In this document: piece after piece, positions 8,079 through 16,345 of the stretch
Numbering within the stretch: position 1 is the first letter of the stretch
How the letters are laid out: each line of letters starts with the position of its first letter
Assembly (NCBI RefSeq): GCF_016863095.1
Contig: NZ_BOOF01000057.1
Location: 1-59,804 of the forward strand
Source: Microbispora siamensis
Lineage (GTDB): Bacteria; Actinomycetota; Actinomycetes; Streptosporangiales; Streptosporangiaceae
Reading direction: 5' to 3'
DNA: 59,804 nucleotides
Translations under genes and position numbers: made by a program
Notes under the pieces: model-generated
What the model was told of the DNA's origin: nothing
Seen by the model: only the letters and a program-made list of their open reading frames with translations
The model's database searches: none

Positions 8079-9362
8079 ATGAGGACGATCATCGTCAACG
8101 GCACGGTCGTCGACACCGAGCCGCGTCCGCACGTCGTGCCGGACGCGACCGTCGTCGTCGAGGACGGCGTCATCGTCTCGGTCGGCCCGCGGCCGGACGT
8201 CCTGCCGGAAGGCAGCGAGATCATCGACGCCGCCGGCGGCATCGTGCTGCCCGGCTTCGTGGACACCCACCGCCACGTCTGGCAGAGCGTCCTGCGCGGC
8301 ATCGCGGCCGACGCGACGCTCGGCGCGTACCTCGACCTGGTCCTCGGTACCCTCACCCCGGCGTTCCGGGCGGAGGACGTGTACGCCGCCAACCTCTGGG
8401 GCGCGATCGAGGCGCTCAACGCCGGCGTCACCACCGTGTACGACTGGTCGCACATCCAGCTCACCCCCGGCCACACCGACGCGGCCGTCGAGGCGTTACG
8501 CGAGTCCGGCCTGCGGGCGGTCTTCGGGTACGCCCATCGGGGAACGGGCGACGCCGACCGTGCCGAGGACGAGGTGCGGCGGGTCCGCTCGGCGCTCCTG
8601 CCGTCCGACGACGGTCTCGTCACCCCCGCCCTCGCCGCCTGGGGCCCGGTCTACGGCTCGGTCGAGGCGGCGCGGGCCGACTGGGCGCTCGCCCGCGACC
8701 TCGGCCTGCGCCTCAGCCTGCACGCCACCGGCGAGGGCCCGGTCGAGCGGCTGCACGACGCCGGCCTGCTCGGCCCGGACGTGCTGTTCGTGCACTGCAA
8801 CGGCATCCCGGACGAGTCGCTGAAGCTGATCGCCGGCAGCGGCGGCACGGCCTCGGTGGCCCCGGCGGTGGAGTCGCAGATGGGGCACGGCCACCCCGAG
8901 ACCGGCAGGCTGCGGTCCTTCGGGATCACGACCGGACTCGGCGTGGACACGGTCACCGACGTCCCCGGCGACATGTTCTCCGTGATGCGCGCGGCGTTCG
9001 CGGCCGGACGCGCCGGGCAGGCGGCGCCGGAGCTCACCGCGTCCGACGTGCTGCGCATGGCCACGATCGAGGGCGCGGCCGCGATCGGGATGGACCGCAG
9101 GATCGGCTCGCTGCGCCCCGGCAAGCAGGCCGACATCGTGATCCTGGACGCCGGAGCCCCCGGCCTCGCGCCCGTACACGACCCGGTCGCCGCGGTCGTC
9201 ACGGCGGCCGACACCGCCGCCGTGGACACCGTGCTGGTCGGCGGGCGGATCGTCAAGCGCGGCGGCCGCCTGGTGGGCGTGGACGTGGACCGCGCACGCG
9301 AACTCGCCGTACGCGCGGCCCTGCACGTGACCGCGCAGGCCAGGACTACATCCGCAAGGTGA
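8079..9362 (+). CDS. Amidohydrolase-superfamily deaminase/hydrolase
   Basis: A 427-residue metal-dependent hydrolase of the cytosine-deaminase/atrazine-chlorohydrolase group. Metal ligands visible: His64-Arg-His66 in DTHRHVW, the later SLHATGEG and FVHCNG histidines, and the Asp of GLGVDTVTD. The C-terminus returns to the composite beta-sandwich with LRPGKQADIVILD. These enzymes remove amino or halide groups from heterocycles such as 8-oxoguanine, cytosine or s-triazines; the substrate here is not shown. ATG 8079 follows an AAAGAGGA ribosome site. It is divergent from, and probably controlled by, the MarR gene at 7496. Confidence 0.82.
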   Translation: MRTIIVNGTVVDTEPRPHVVPDATVVVEDGVIVSVGPRPDVLPEGSEIIDAAGGIVLPGFVDTHRHVWQSVLRGIAADATLGAYLDLVLGTLTPAFRAEDVYAANLWGAIEALNAGVTTVYDWSHIQLTPGHTDAAVEALRESGLRAVFGYAHRGTGDADRAEDEVRRVRSALLPSDDGLVTPALAAWGPVYGSVEAARADWALARDLGLRLSLHATGEGPVERLHDAGLLGPDVLFVHCNGIPDESLKLIAGSGGTASVAPAVESQMGHGHPETGRLRSFGITTGLGVDTVTDVPGDMFSVMRAAFAAGRAGQAAPELTASDVLRMATIEGAAAIGMDRRIGSLRPGKQADIVILDAGAPGLAPVHDPVAAVVTAADTAAVDTVLVGGRIVKRGGRLVGVDVDRARELAVRAALHVTAQARTTSAR

Positions 9363-9432
9363 CTTTTTTGCTCCGGTGACAACCGCCCTTTCGGATGAGA
9401 CCTTGAGTCAGGGCTATTGAGGGGGCGGCGTC

Positions 9433-11700
9433 ATGAACGCCTGGTCGGTACCGGGCTACCGGGAGGTGCGAGAACTCGGCGCGGGCGGCGCCGGGCGGGT
9501 CGTGCTGGCGACCTACGTGACCACCGGCGCCTACGTCGCGATCAAGTACCTGCGCGAGGAACTGCGGCGGGATGGGCGCTTCCTCGCCGGGTTCCGGCAC
9601 GAGGCCCGGGTCATGGTGGAGTTGAACGACCCCAACATCGTGCGCCTGTACGAGTACGTCGAGGCGCGCGACGGCGCGGCGATCGTCATGGAACTCGTCG
9701 ACGGGGTCTCACTGCGGAAGATCCTCGCCGAGCACGGCTCGACCAGCCCGGAGGCGGCGCTGGTCGTGCTGAAAGGCTCGCTTGCGGGCCTGTCGGCCGC
9801 GCACGCAGCGGGCATCGTCCACCGGGACTACAAACCGGAGAACGTGCTGATCCAGGCCGACGGGAACAGCAAGCTGTCGGACTTCGGCATCGCGACGCCG
9901 AGCGGCTCGCCGGAGACCCCCGCGGGAACGCCGCCCTACATGGCTCCCGAGCAGTGGTACGGCGGGCCCGCCGGCCCGGCCGCCGACGTCTACGCCGCCA
10001 CCTGCGTGTTCTACGAGTGCCTCACCGGGCGCAGGCCCTACCGGGCGGACGACCTGACGGCGCTGCGCATGCTGCACCGCAGCGCTCCCATCCCCGCGGC
10101 GGACGTGCCGGGCTCGGTGCGGGGCCTCGTCACGCGCGGCATGGCCAAGAACCCGGCGGACCGGCCGCCCACGGCACGGGCGTTCATCGCCGACCTGGAG
10201 ACCGCCGCGACCGCCGCGTACGGGTCCGACTGGGAGCAGCGGGGCCGCCGCCATCTGGCCGAATTGGCGACCCTGCTGGCGCTGACGTTCCCCCTGGCCG
10301 CTCCGGCCGAACCGGTCGAGGCGTCCACGTCCCTCGCCCAGACCGTGCTGTCCGAGCGGCTCGCGCGCTTCGCGCCCCGGTTCGCCATCGGCGCCGCCGT
10401 GCTGTCGGCCGCCGTGATCGCGGCGTTGGTCGCGGCCAACCGGCAGACCCCGATGGCGCAGGACACCCTGCTCACCCCGCCTCCGCCGCACAGCGCTCCC
10501 GCGGCGCTTCCCCCGGCCGGGATCTCCCCGGAGACGGCCCCACCGGTCGCGCCCGACGAGACGGCACCCGACGATACGGCACCCGGCGAGACCTCGCCCG
10601 GCGACACGGCACCCGATCAGACGCTGCCGGACGAGACCTCGGGAGGCGCTTCAGGACCGACCGATGCGGGGCCGGGCGACGACGCCGGGACGACGCCGCC
10701 CGACCTGTCCGGCACGCCGGTGTCGTCCGTGTCCACCGGACCGGCCGTGCCAACGGGACCTTCCCAGCCGCCGGGGACCGTCACCCCCTCGCACATGGGC
10801 GCGACCGCGTCGCCGGCGCCGGCGCGGGTGACCGATCTCGGCATCGCGGCGTTCGACGGCCAGGCGGTCACGGTCGACGTGCGGGCGAGCACGGCGGCCC
10901 GGGTCCTGCTCACCGCCCGTTTCGCCTCCGGGCCGTCGCCGGACGCGCTCGCCGCGCAGCCCGCGCAGACGGTCGGGTTGCGGGGCGCGACGTCCTATCA
11001 CGTCGGCCTGCAGCAGCCCTTCCCCTCCCCGGCCTGCGGCACCACCGTCTACCGGCGGGTCGAGGTGTCCACGGTCCCCGCCGCACAGGGAGGAATCCGT
11101 ACGCGCACGCGGAAGCTCACCGGACCGCCCTGCCCGGCCCCCGCGGTCGAGGGCGTGGCGATCGACGACTGGGACGGCAGGACGGCGGCCGTGACGGTGC
11201 GGACCGCGGGCAAGGGCCCGGTCAGGGTCTCCAGCGTCTTCACGCGCGACGGCCGCGAGGCGTCGTCCGACACCCGTACGCTCTCGGGTCGCACGTCCTA
11301 CTCGTTCACCGTGGCCGCCGGCCTCGGCCCCGTGGAGTGCGGGAAGAGGGCCGTGCTCGGGGTGCGCGTCACGACCGAGCCGGCCGACCCGGGCGGGCCG
11401 CGCCAGGCCGAGGTGCGGGTCGCCGGTCCCCGGTGCCCGAAGCCGCAGGAGTCGCCCTCGGACCCGGCCAAGGAGAGTCCTGGCCCGGTGAAGGAGAGTC
11501 CTGGCCCGGGGAAGAACCCGAGCCCGGCGACGAGCCCCGAGCCGCCCGATTCCCACAGCCCCCAACCACACAACCCCGAGCCGAAGAGTCCAGAACCGCA
11601 CAGCCCAGAACCGCACAGTCCAGAACAGCACAGTCCTGAACCGGGCGACAGCCCGGCCTTGGACAGTCCGGGGACGCAGGACGGCCCGCCCCTCCGGTGA
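9433..11700 (+). CDS. Transmembrane Ser/Thr protein kinase with duplicated extracellular domain
   Basis: This 755-residue PknB-type kinase has ATP-binding Lys38 (VAIKYL), catalytic loop HRDYKPEN at 130-137 (Tyr where Leu is usual), DFG at 150-152 and an APEQ activation-segment end. A single membrane helix lies at about 317-335, so residues after it are outside the cell. They comprise a Pro/Thr/Asp-rich stalk, then two copies of a roughly 100-residue module (about 466-570 and 573-673), each with a DGxxxxVxVR motif, a TSY motif and a Cys pair, then a low-complexity Ser-Pro-Glu tail. The modules may sense cell wall or a ligand. PASTA repeats are absent. Kinase activity looks intact. Confidence 0.9.
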   Translation: MNAWSVPGYREVRELGAGGAGRVVLATYVTTGAYVAIKYLREELRRDGRFLAGFRHEARVMVELNDPNIVRLYEYVEARDGAAIVMELVDGVSLRKILAEHGSTSPEAALVVLKGSLAGLSAAHAAGIVHRDYKPENVLIQADGNSKLSDFGIATPSGSPETPAGTPPYMAPEQWYGGPAGPAADVYAATCVFYECLTGRRPYRADDLTALRMLHRSAPIPAADVPGSVRGLVTRGMAKNPADRPPTARAFIADLETAATAAYGSDWEQRGRRHLAELATLLALTFPLAAPAEPVEASTSLAQTVLSERLARFAPRFAIGAAVLSAAVIAALVAANRQTPMAQDTLLTPPPPHSAPAALPPAGISPETAPPVAPDETAPDDTAPGETSPGDTAPDQTLPDETSGGASGPTDAGPGDDAGTTPPDLSGTPVSSVSTGPAVPTGPSQPPGTVTPSHMGATASPAPARVTDLGIAAFDGQAVTVDVRASTAARVLLTARFASGPSPDALAAQPAQTVGLRGATSYHVGLQQPFPSPACGTTVYRRVEVSTVPAAQGGIRTRTRKLTGPPCPAPAVEGVAIDDWDGRTAAVTVRTAGKGPVRVSSVFTRDGREASSDTRTLSGRTSYSFTVAAGLGPVECGKRAVLGVRVTTEPADPGGPRQAEVRVAGPRCPKPQESPSDPAKESPGPVKESPGPGKNPSPATSPEPPDSHSPQPHNPEPKSPEPHSPEPHSPEQHSPEPGDSPALDSPGTQDGPPLR
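11587..11646 (+). repeat. Four 15-nt tandem units coding a Ser-Pro-Glu-Pro-His repeat
   Basis: The kinase tail carries four near-identical 15-nt units (first unit AGTCCAGAACCGCAC), and just upstream a KESPGP repeat is encoded twice. The units preserve the reading frame, so this is a coding minisatellite likely to vary in copy number between strains. Confidence 0.7.
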
Positions 11701-11912
11701 TCTGCTGACCGGCGGCGAGCAGGAGGCGTGAAACATTCACCGCCGTCCTGGCGGCCGGCCTTTCACACGCTTCCCCGAAGCGCCTGCTCACCAGGGATTT
11801 TCCGTCGCGAGGGAAACGACGGGCATATCAAGCTCCTTGACTCACCTCTTTACGCCGGGGTTGACTCGCGACTCCAGGAGCTCACCACCCGTCGATATCG
11901 GCGTCCTGGGGT

Positions 11913-11926
11913 TGTTAGCGCTAACA
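11913..11926. promoter_or_regulatory. LacI-type operator TGTTAGCGCTAACA
   Basis: A perfect 14-bp palindrome with the central GCGC found in LacI-family sites, including the CebR/CelR cellulose regulators whose box is TGGGAGCGCTCCCA. It ends 26 bp before the GTG of the CBM2-esterase gene, so a repressor there would block transcription or its start. The outer bases differ from a standard CebR box, so a sibling LacI regulator is likely. Confidence 0.7.
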
Positions 11927-11952
11927 CGCATCGTCTCCGAGAGGGAGAACCC

Positions 11953-13272
11953 GTGCGACTTGACAGCTCTTTCCGCCGGTGGTCGAGACTGTCCGCCGGC
12001 ACCGCCGCCGTGCTGCTGGCGGCCGGCGTCACGGTGGCCGCGGCCCGCGTCGCGTCGGCGGCCACGACCGGATGCGAGGTCGGCTACACGGTGACCAGCG
12101 AGTGGCCCGGCGGCTTCGGCGCGAGCGTCAGCGTTCGCAACCTCGGCGACCCGGTCAACGGCTGGAGGCTGACCTGGTCGTTCCCGGCCGGGCAGACCGT
12201 CACCCAACTGTGGAACGGCTCCTACACCCAGTCCGGCTCGCAGGTCACGGTCACCAACGCCTCCTACAACGGCGCCATCCCCACCGGGGGCAGTGCCGGC
12301 TTCGGGTTCAACGGGAGCTGGAACGGCTCCAACCCGGTGCCGTCCGCCTTCGCCCTGAACGGCGTGACCTGCACCGGCGGCGTCACCTCCCCGTCCCCGA
12401 CCCCGTCCCCCAGCCCCACGCCTACGCCATCGCCGAGCCCCAGTCCCACGCCGAGCCCCAGCCTCTCGCCGAGTGCCAGTCCCACGCCGCCGAGCCGGCC
12501 CGCCATCGACAACAACTTCCCGGTCACGCGGGAGGGCGCGTACGGCACCAACCGCTACACCGTGTTCCGGCCGTCGAACCCCTCGGCCGTCGGTCGCGCC
12601 ATGCCCGTGCTGGTCTTCGGCAACGGGGCCTGCGCGCACACCAACGGGAGCGAGGTGATCCAGGCGCTGACGTTCATCGCGGCCCGCGGGTTCGTCGTGG
12701 TGGACACCGCGTCCGTCGACGGCTCACCTAACGGGGTGCAGAGCGGGTCCCCGATCCCGTCGTTGCTGACCGACGGGATCGGCTGGGCAGAGCGGGAGAA
12801 CGCCCGCACCGGCTCGCCGCTCTACCAGCGCCTCGACCTGTCCAGGGTCGCCGCCGCCGGCCATTCCTGCGGCGGCCTGGAAGCGCTGGTCGCCGCCCAG
12901 GACCGGCGGGTCAGGAGCGTCGTGTCGCTGGACAGCGGGTTCTTCGCCGACGGCTCGTTCGGATACCCGCGCTCGGAGCTCTCCAAGTTGCACATCCCGG
13001 TGATGTTCCTGGACGGCGGGCCCTCCGACATCGCCTACGACAACACCCGGGCCAACTACGACCTGGCCCAGGTGCCGGCCGTGCTGGCCGAGCAGCCGCA
13101 GGCCGGGCACGTCGGATTCATCACAGGCGCCCAGATGAGCGAAGGCATGACCGCGGTGGTCCAGTTCCTGGACATGACGCTCAACGACAACGCCACGGCG
13201 CGGTCGTACATCCTGGGGCCCTCGGGCCTGGCGGCCAGGGCCCCCTGGACGGTCCGCAGCAAGAACTTCTGA
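11953..13272 (+). CDS. Secreted CBM2-linked alpha/beta hydrolase
   Basis: A 439-residue exported enzyme. Order: signal peptide (about 1-38, ending ASA), a family 2 carbohydrate-binding module (about 40-138) with the bounding Cys pair and the WNGSYTQSG and NASYNG motifs, a Ser-Pro-Thr linker, then an alpha/beta hydrolase (about 185-439) with nucleophile Ser305 in GHSCGG. CBM2 modules bind crystalline cellulose or xylan. The hydrolase resembles chlorophyllase/PET-hydrolase-like esterases; a polysaccharide or plant-cuticle ester is a reasonable substrate, but this is inference. GTG 11953 gives the signal peptide directly; the frame upstream to 11728 is not signal-like. A 14-bp LacI-type palindrome lies just upstream. 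Confidence 0.82.
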   Translation: MRLDSSFRRWSRLSAGTAAVLLAAGVTVAAARVASAATTGCEVGYTVTSEWPGGFGASVSVRNLGDPVNGWRLTWSFPAGQTVTQLWNGSYTQSGSQVTVTNASYNGAIPTGGSAGFGFNGSWNGSNPVPSAFALNGVTCTGGVTSPSPTPSPSPTPTPSPSPSPTPSPSLSPSASPTPPSRPAIDNNFPVTREGAYGTNRYTVFRPSNPSAVGRAMPVLVFGNGACAHTNGSEVIQALTFIAARGFVVVDTASVDGSPNGVQSGSPIPSLLTDGIGWAERENARTGSPLYQRLDLSRVAAAGHSCGGLEALVAAQDRRVRSVVSLDSGFFADGSFGYPRSELSKLHIPVMFLDGGPSDIAYDNTRANYDLAQVPAVLAEQPQAGHVGFITGAQMSEGMTAVVQFLDMTLNDNATARSYILGPSGLAARAPWTVRSKNF

Positions 13273-13279
13273 TCCCGGA

Positions 13280-13310
13280 CGGAGGCGTGCGGCCCGGCCG
13301 CACGCCTCCG
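13280..13310. terminator. Bidirectional terminator hairpin
   Basis: A near-perfect inverted repeat, CGGAGGCGTGCGGCC and its complement around one central base, sits 8 bp after the esterase stop and 18 bp before the convergent MMPL stop. It has no T-tract, as is common for high-GC actinobacterial terminators, and could serve both genes. Confidence 0.7.
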
Positions 13311-13327
13311 CCGATCGAGTGACCCTG

Positions 13328-15577
13328 TCAGGCGCGGGCGTGCCGGCCCGCGCCGACCAGTTCTGGCTCCGCCGCGGCGGGCTCGCCGTCCTCCTCGTGC
13401 CCCTCGATCGACAGGTTCGGCAGGATCCGGTCGAGCCAGCGTGGGATCCACCAGTTGAGCCGGTCGAGCAGCACCATCGTGGCGGGCACGAGGAAGCCCC
13501 TGATCAGGGTCGCGTCGACGGTGATGGCCACGGCCAGCCCGACGCCGAACACCTTGACCAGAGGGTCGGGGTAGGCGATGAACGCGGTGAACACCGCCAC
13601 CATGATCAGGGCGGCCGAGGTGATGACGCGGCCGGTGGACCCCAGTCCCTCGGCCACCGCGCTCCGGTTGTCCCCGCTGCGCGAGTAGGCCTGCCGTACG
13701 GAGGTCAGCAGGAAGACCTCGTAGTCCATCGACAGGCCGAACAGCACGGCGAACAGCATGAGCGGCACGTACGTGTCGATGGGCACCGAGAAGAACAGCG
13801 TGGCGAGGTAGGACCCCTCGGCCGAGGGCGGGGGGTCCATGCCGACCAGGCGGCTGCCCAGGCCATGGGAGAACACCACGGCCAGGGCGCCGAAGGCGGC
13901 GCCGAGCGAGACGAGGTTCATCACCGCCGCCTTGATCGCGACCAGGGGCGCGCGGAAGGCCAGCAGCAGGAGCAGGGCGCTGAGCAGCACGACGATGCCG
14001 ACGACCAGCGGCGTCCTGCCCATGATGCGGTCGCCCGCGTCAGCCAGTCCGGCCACTTGACCGCCGACGTGGACGTGCGCCCCCGGCACCTCGATGGCCC
14101 GCACCCGTTTCACCACGTCGAGGGCTCGCGGGTCGCTCGGGGCGTAGTCGGGGACGGCCTGGATGAGCACGGAGCGGCCGTCCTCGTTGACCTTCGGCGG
14201 GGCGACGAACGCGATGCCCTCGGTGTGCTCCACTCGCTGCCGCAGCACCTGCACGACCGGGTCGGGCGGGGTCGAGTCGGCGATCTTCTGGTCCAGTTCG
14301 GCCACGACGATGAGTCCGCCGTTGGCCCCCGGGCCGAAGCCCGCCTCGATCAGCTCGTACGCCCGCCGGGACGGGGTGCCCTTGTCGCCGTACCCGTTGT
14401 CGAGCGGACCGAGCGTGATCGTGGCGGCCGGGGCGGCGAGCGCCGCCAGCACGACCACGGTGACCGCCAGCACCCGCCAGGGGCGGCGCGCCACCCAGGC
14501 GCCGAGCTTGGCCCAGCCGGTGGCCGGGCCGTCGCGGCGGGCGGCGCGCCCGGCGAACGGCAGCCGCAGCGCGTTGATCCGGTGCCCGAGCAGGCCGAGC
14601 AGCGCCGGCACCAGCGTGATCGAGGTGAGCACGGCGCACACGACCGAGACGCCGGTGATCCAGCCGAGCGTGCGCAGCAGCGGGAACCCGGCGAACATCA
14701 GCGCGCTCAGCGCGATCACGACCGTGCCGCCGGCGAACAGCACGGCCCCGCCCGACGAGGCCGCCGTCCGCCGGACCGCCTCATGGACCTGCACACCCTC
14801 GGCCAGCAGCGTCCGGTGCCGCGACAGCAGGAACAACGCGTAGTCGATGCCGACGCCGAGGCCGATCATCGTGGCCAGGATCGACGCGGTCGAGGGCACG
14901 TCCACCACGTGCCCGAGCAGCGCGATGAGGCCGAGCCCGACGCCGATGCTGATCAGCGCGGTGAAGATCGGCACGAGTGCGGCGACCAGCGTCCCGAAGG
15001 CGAACAGCAGCACCAGCAGCGCGAAGACGACGCCGGCGATCTCGCTGGCACCGGTCTTGATCTGCTTGTCCGCGGGTGTGGAGCTGTCGGAGGGGACGAC
15101 CTCGATGCCCGCCCGCGTCGCCGGCGCCGCGGCGGCGACGAGCTGCTCCGAGGTCTGGGCGAGCTTGGTGGTGTCCTGCCCCTTCAGCCGTACGGTGATC
15201 ATCCCGATCCGCAGGCTGGACGACATGCCGCCCATGCGGTACGGCGTGTCCACCTCGGCGACGTGCGGCATGCGGCGCAGGGCGTCCATCGACCGCTCGA
15301 CGGCCTGTTTGCGAGACTTGTCGATCAGCGTGCCGTTCGCCGTGTAGAGAACGAGCTGCACCGTCCCGCCGGGGTCGTATCCCGGTCCGAAGCCCTCGCG
15401 CATGAGCTCGTGCGCCCGCTGCGCGTCGGTGCCGGGGATCGACACGTTGTTGTTGACCGGCCGGCCCCACACCAGAGTGCCCGCCGTCAGCAGGCCCGCC
15501 GCCAGCACCCACAGGGTCAGCACGATCCAGCCGTGGCGTGCGCACCATCCGCCGAGTCGCCCCAGAAGCCCGCTCAT
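13328..15577 (-). CDS. MMPL/RND-family membrane exporter
   Basis: A 749-residue transporter with the two-fold MMPL plan: one N-terminal helix, a large extracytoplasmic loop, a five-to-six-helix bundle containing GVGIDYALFLLSRHR, then a repeat of loop and bundle with FGLSMDYEVFLLTSVR. The GxxxDY motifs hold the proton-relay Asp-Tyr pairs of this family. Such proteins export lipids, siderophores or drugs using the proton gradient. ATG 15577 opens on a membrane helix; the longer upstream frame overlaps the divergent TetR gene and is not coding. Expression is probably controlled by that TetR through the palindrome at 15616. Confidence 0.9.
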   Translation of the reverse strand: MSGLLGRLGGWCARHGWIVLTLWVLAAGLLTAGTLVWGRPVNNNVSIPGTDAQRAHELMREGFGPGYDPGGTVQLVLYTANGTLIDKSRKQAVERSMDALRRMPHVAEVDTPYRMGGMSSSLRIGMITVRLKGQDTTKLAQTSEQLVAAAAPATRAGIEVVPSDSSTPADKQIKTGASEIAGVVFALLVLLFAFGTLVAALVPIFTALISIGVGLGLIALLGHVVDVPSTASILATMIGLGVGIDYALFLLSRHRTLLAEGVQVHEAVRRTAASSGGAVLFAGGTVVIALSALMFAGFPLLRTLGWITGVSVVCAVLTSITLVPALLGLLGHRINALRLPFAGRAARRDGPATGWAKLGAWVARRPWRVLAVTVVVLAALAAPAATITLGPLDNGYGDKGTPSRRAYELIEAGFGPGANGGLIVVAELDQKIADSTPPDPVVQVLRQRVEHTEGIAFVAPPKVNEDGRSVLIQAVPDYAPSDPRALDVVKRVRAIEVPGAHVHVGGQVAGLADAGDRIMGRTPLVVGIVVLLSALLLLLAFRAPLVAIKAAVMNLVSLGAAFGALAVVFSHGLGSRLVGMDPPPSAEGSYLATLFFSVPIDTYVPLMLFAVLFGLSMDYEVFLLTSVRQAYSRSGDNRSAVAEGLGSTGRVITSAALIMVAVFTAFIAYPDPLVKVFGVGLAVAITVDATLIRGFLVPATMVLLDRLNWWIPRWLDRILPNLSIEGHEEDGEPAAAEPELVGAGRHARA

Positions 15578-15615
15578 CGTCGTCCGTCCCGGGTAGCATG
15601 TCCTCGCGACCGTCC

Positions 15616-15629
15616 TGTACGGCCGTACA
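15616..15629. promoter_or_regulatory. TetR-type operator TGTACGGCCGTACA
   Basis: A perfect 14-bp palindrome in the 108-bp gap between the MMPL exporter (start 15577) and the TetR gene (start 15686). A site 38 bp upstream of the exporter start is well placed for the TetR to control both genes. Confidence 0.65.
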
Positions 15630-15685
15630 AAACGAGGGTAAAAGGAATTGATCGGCGGGCGAGCGGCGCGCCGGAAAATGAGACG

Positions 15686-16225
15686 ATGACCACACTCGAT
15701 CAGGGCAACGCGACCCGGTCCCGGATCCTGGCCGCGGCCCGCGACCTGTTCGCCGAGCGGGGATACGCCGCCGTGTCGCTCGCCGACATCGCGGCGGCGG
15801 TCGGGCTGACCAAGACGGCGGTCGCCTACCACTTCCATCCCAAGGACCGGCTGGCGGCCGAGATCATCGCCCCGGCCGCCGACGACCTGCTCGCGCTGCT
15901 CGGCGGCGAGTTCTCCGGCCACCGGGAGTTCCTGCGCGCGTTCACCGCGTTCGCCGTACGGCACCGCGCGGTGATCCGGCTGCTCACCGAGGACATCGGC
16001 GGCGCCGACAGGGCCCCTCCCGGATCCCCGGGCGAGGCGATCAGGGAGTTCGGCCGGGAGTTGTTCGTTCGCCTGGCCGGGCCCGACCCCTCCCACGGCA
16101 CCCGCGTACGCGCCTGGGCCGCCCTCGGAGCGGTGCAGTCCGGTGTGGTGAAGACCATGGACGTGCCCGCCGACGTGGTCGAGGAGACCCTGACCGCCGC
16201 CGCCGTGGCCGTGTTCGAATCTTGA
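15686..16225 (+). CDS. TetR-family regulator of the divergent MMPL exporter
   Basis: A 179-residue TetR protein with a clear DNA-binding domain (RILAAARDLFAERGYAAVSL then IAAAVGLTKTAVAYHF, about residues 12-55) and a short helical ligand domain. Divergent arrangement with an efflux gene and a perfect palindrome between them is the classic local-repressor layout. ATG 15686 starts a compact protein with the helix-turn-helix near its N-terminus. Confidence 0.88.
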   Translation: MTTLDQGNATRSRILAAARDLFAERGYAAVSLADIAAAVGLTKTAVAYHFHPKDRLAAEIIAPAADDLLALLGGEFSGHREFLRAFTAFAVRHRAVIRLLTEDIGGADRAPPGSPGEAIREFGRELFVRLAGPDPSHGTRVRAWAALGAVQSGVVKTMDVPADVVEETLTAAAVAVFES

Positions 16226-16345
16226 TATACCTACCCCCTTGCGATCACTCTCAGAGAGCGTCACATTTCGTGTGAACGTTCAACCTTTCCGCCGCGTCCT
16301 TAGCAGACACCAGCGGGACGGATGCGAAGGGAGTGACGGCCAGCC

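Noticed and set aside
13319..16225. A 968-residue open frame on the plus strand across the MMPL gene
   Set aside because: It mirrors the MMPL coding frame on the other strand; its translation is Gln/His/Arg/Gly-rich without family likeness. Only its final part, from 15686, is real (the TetR gene).
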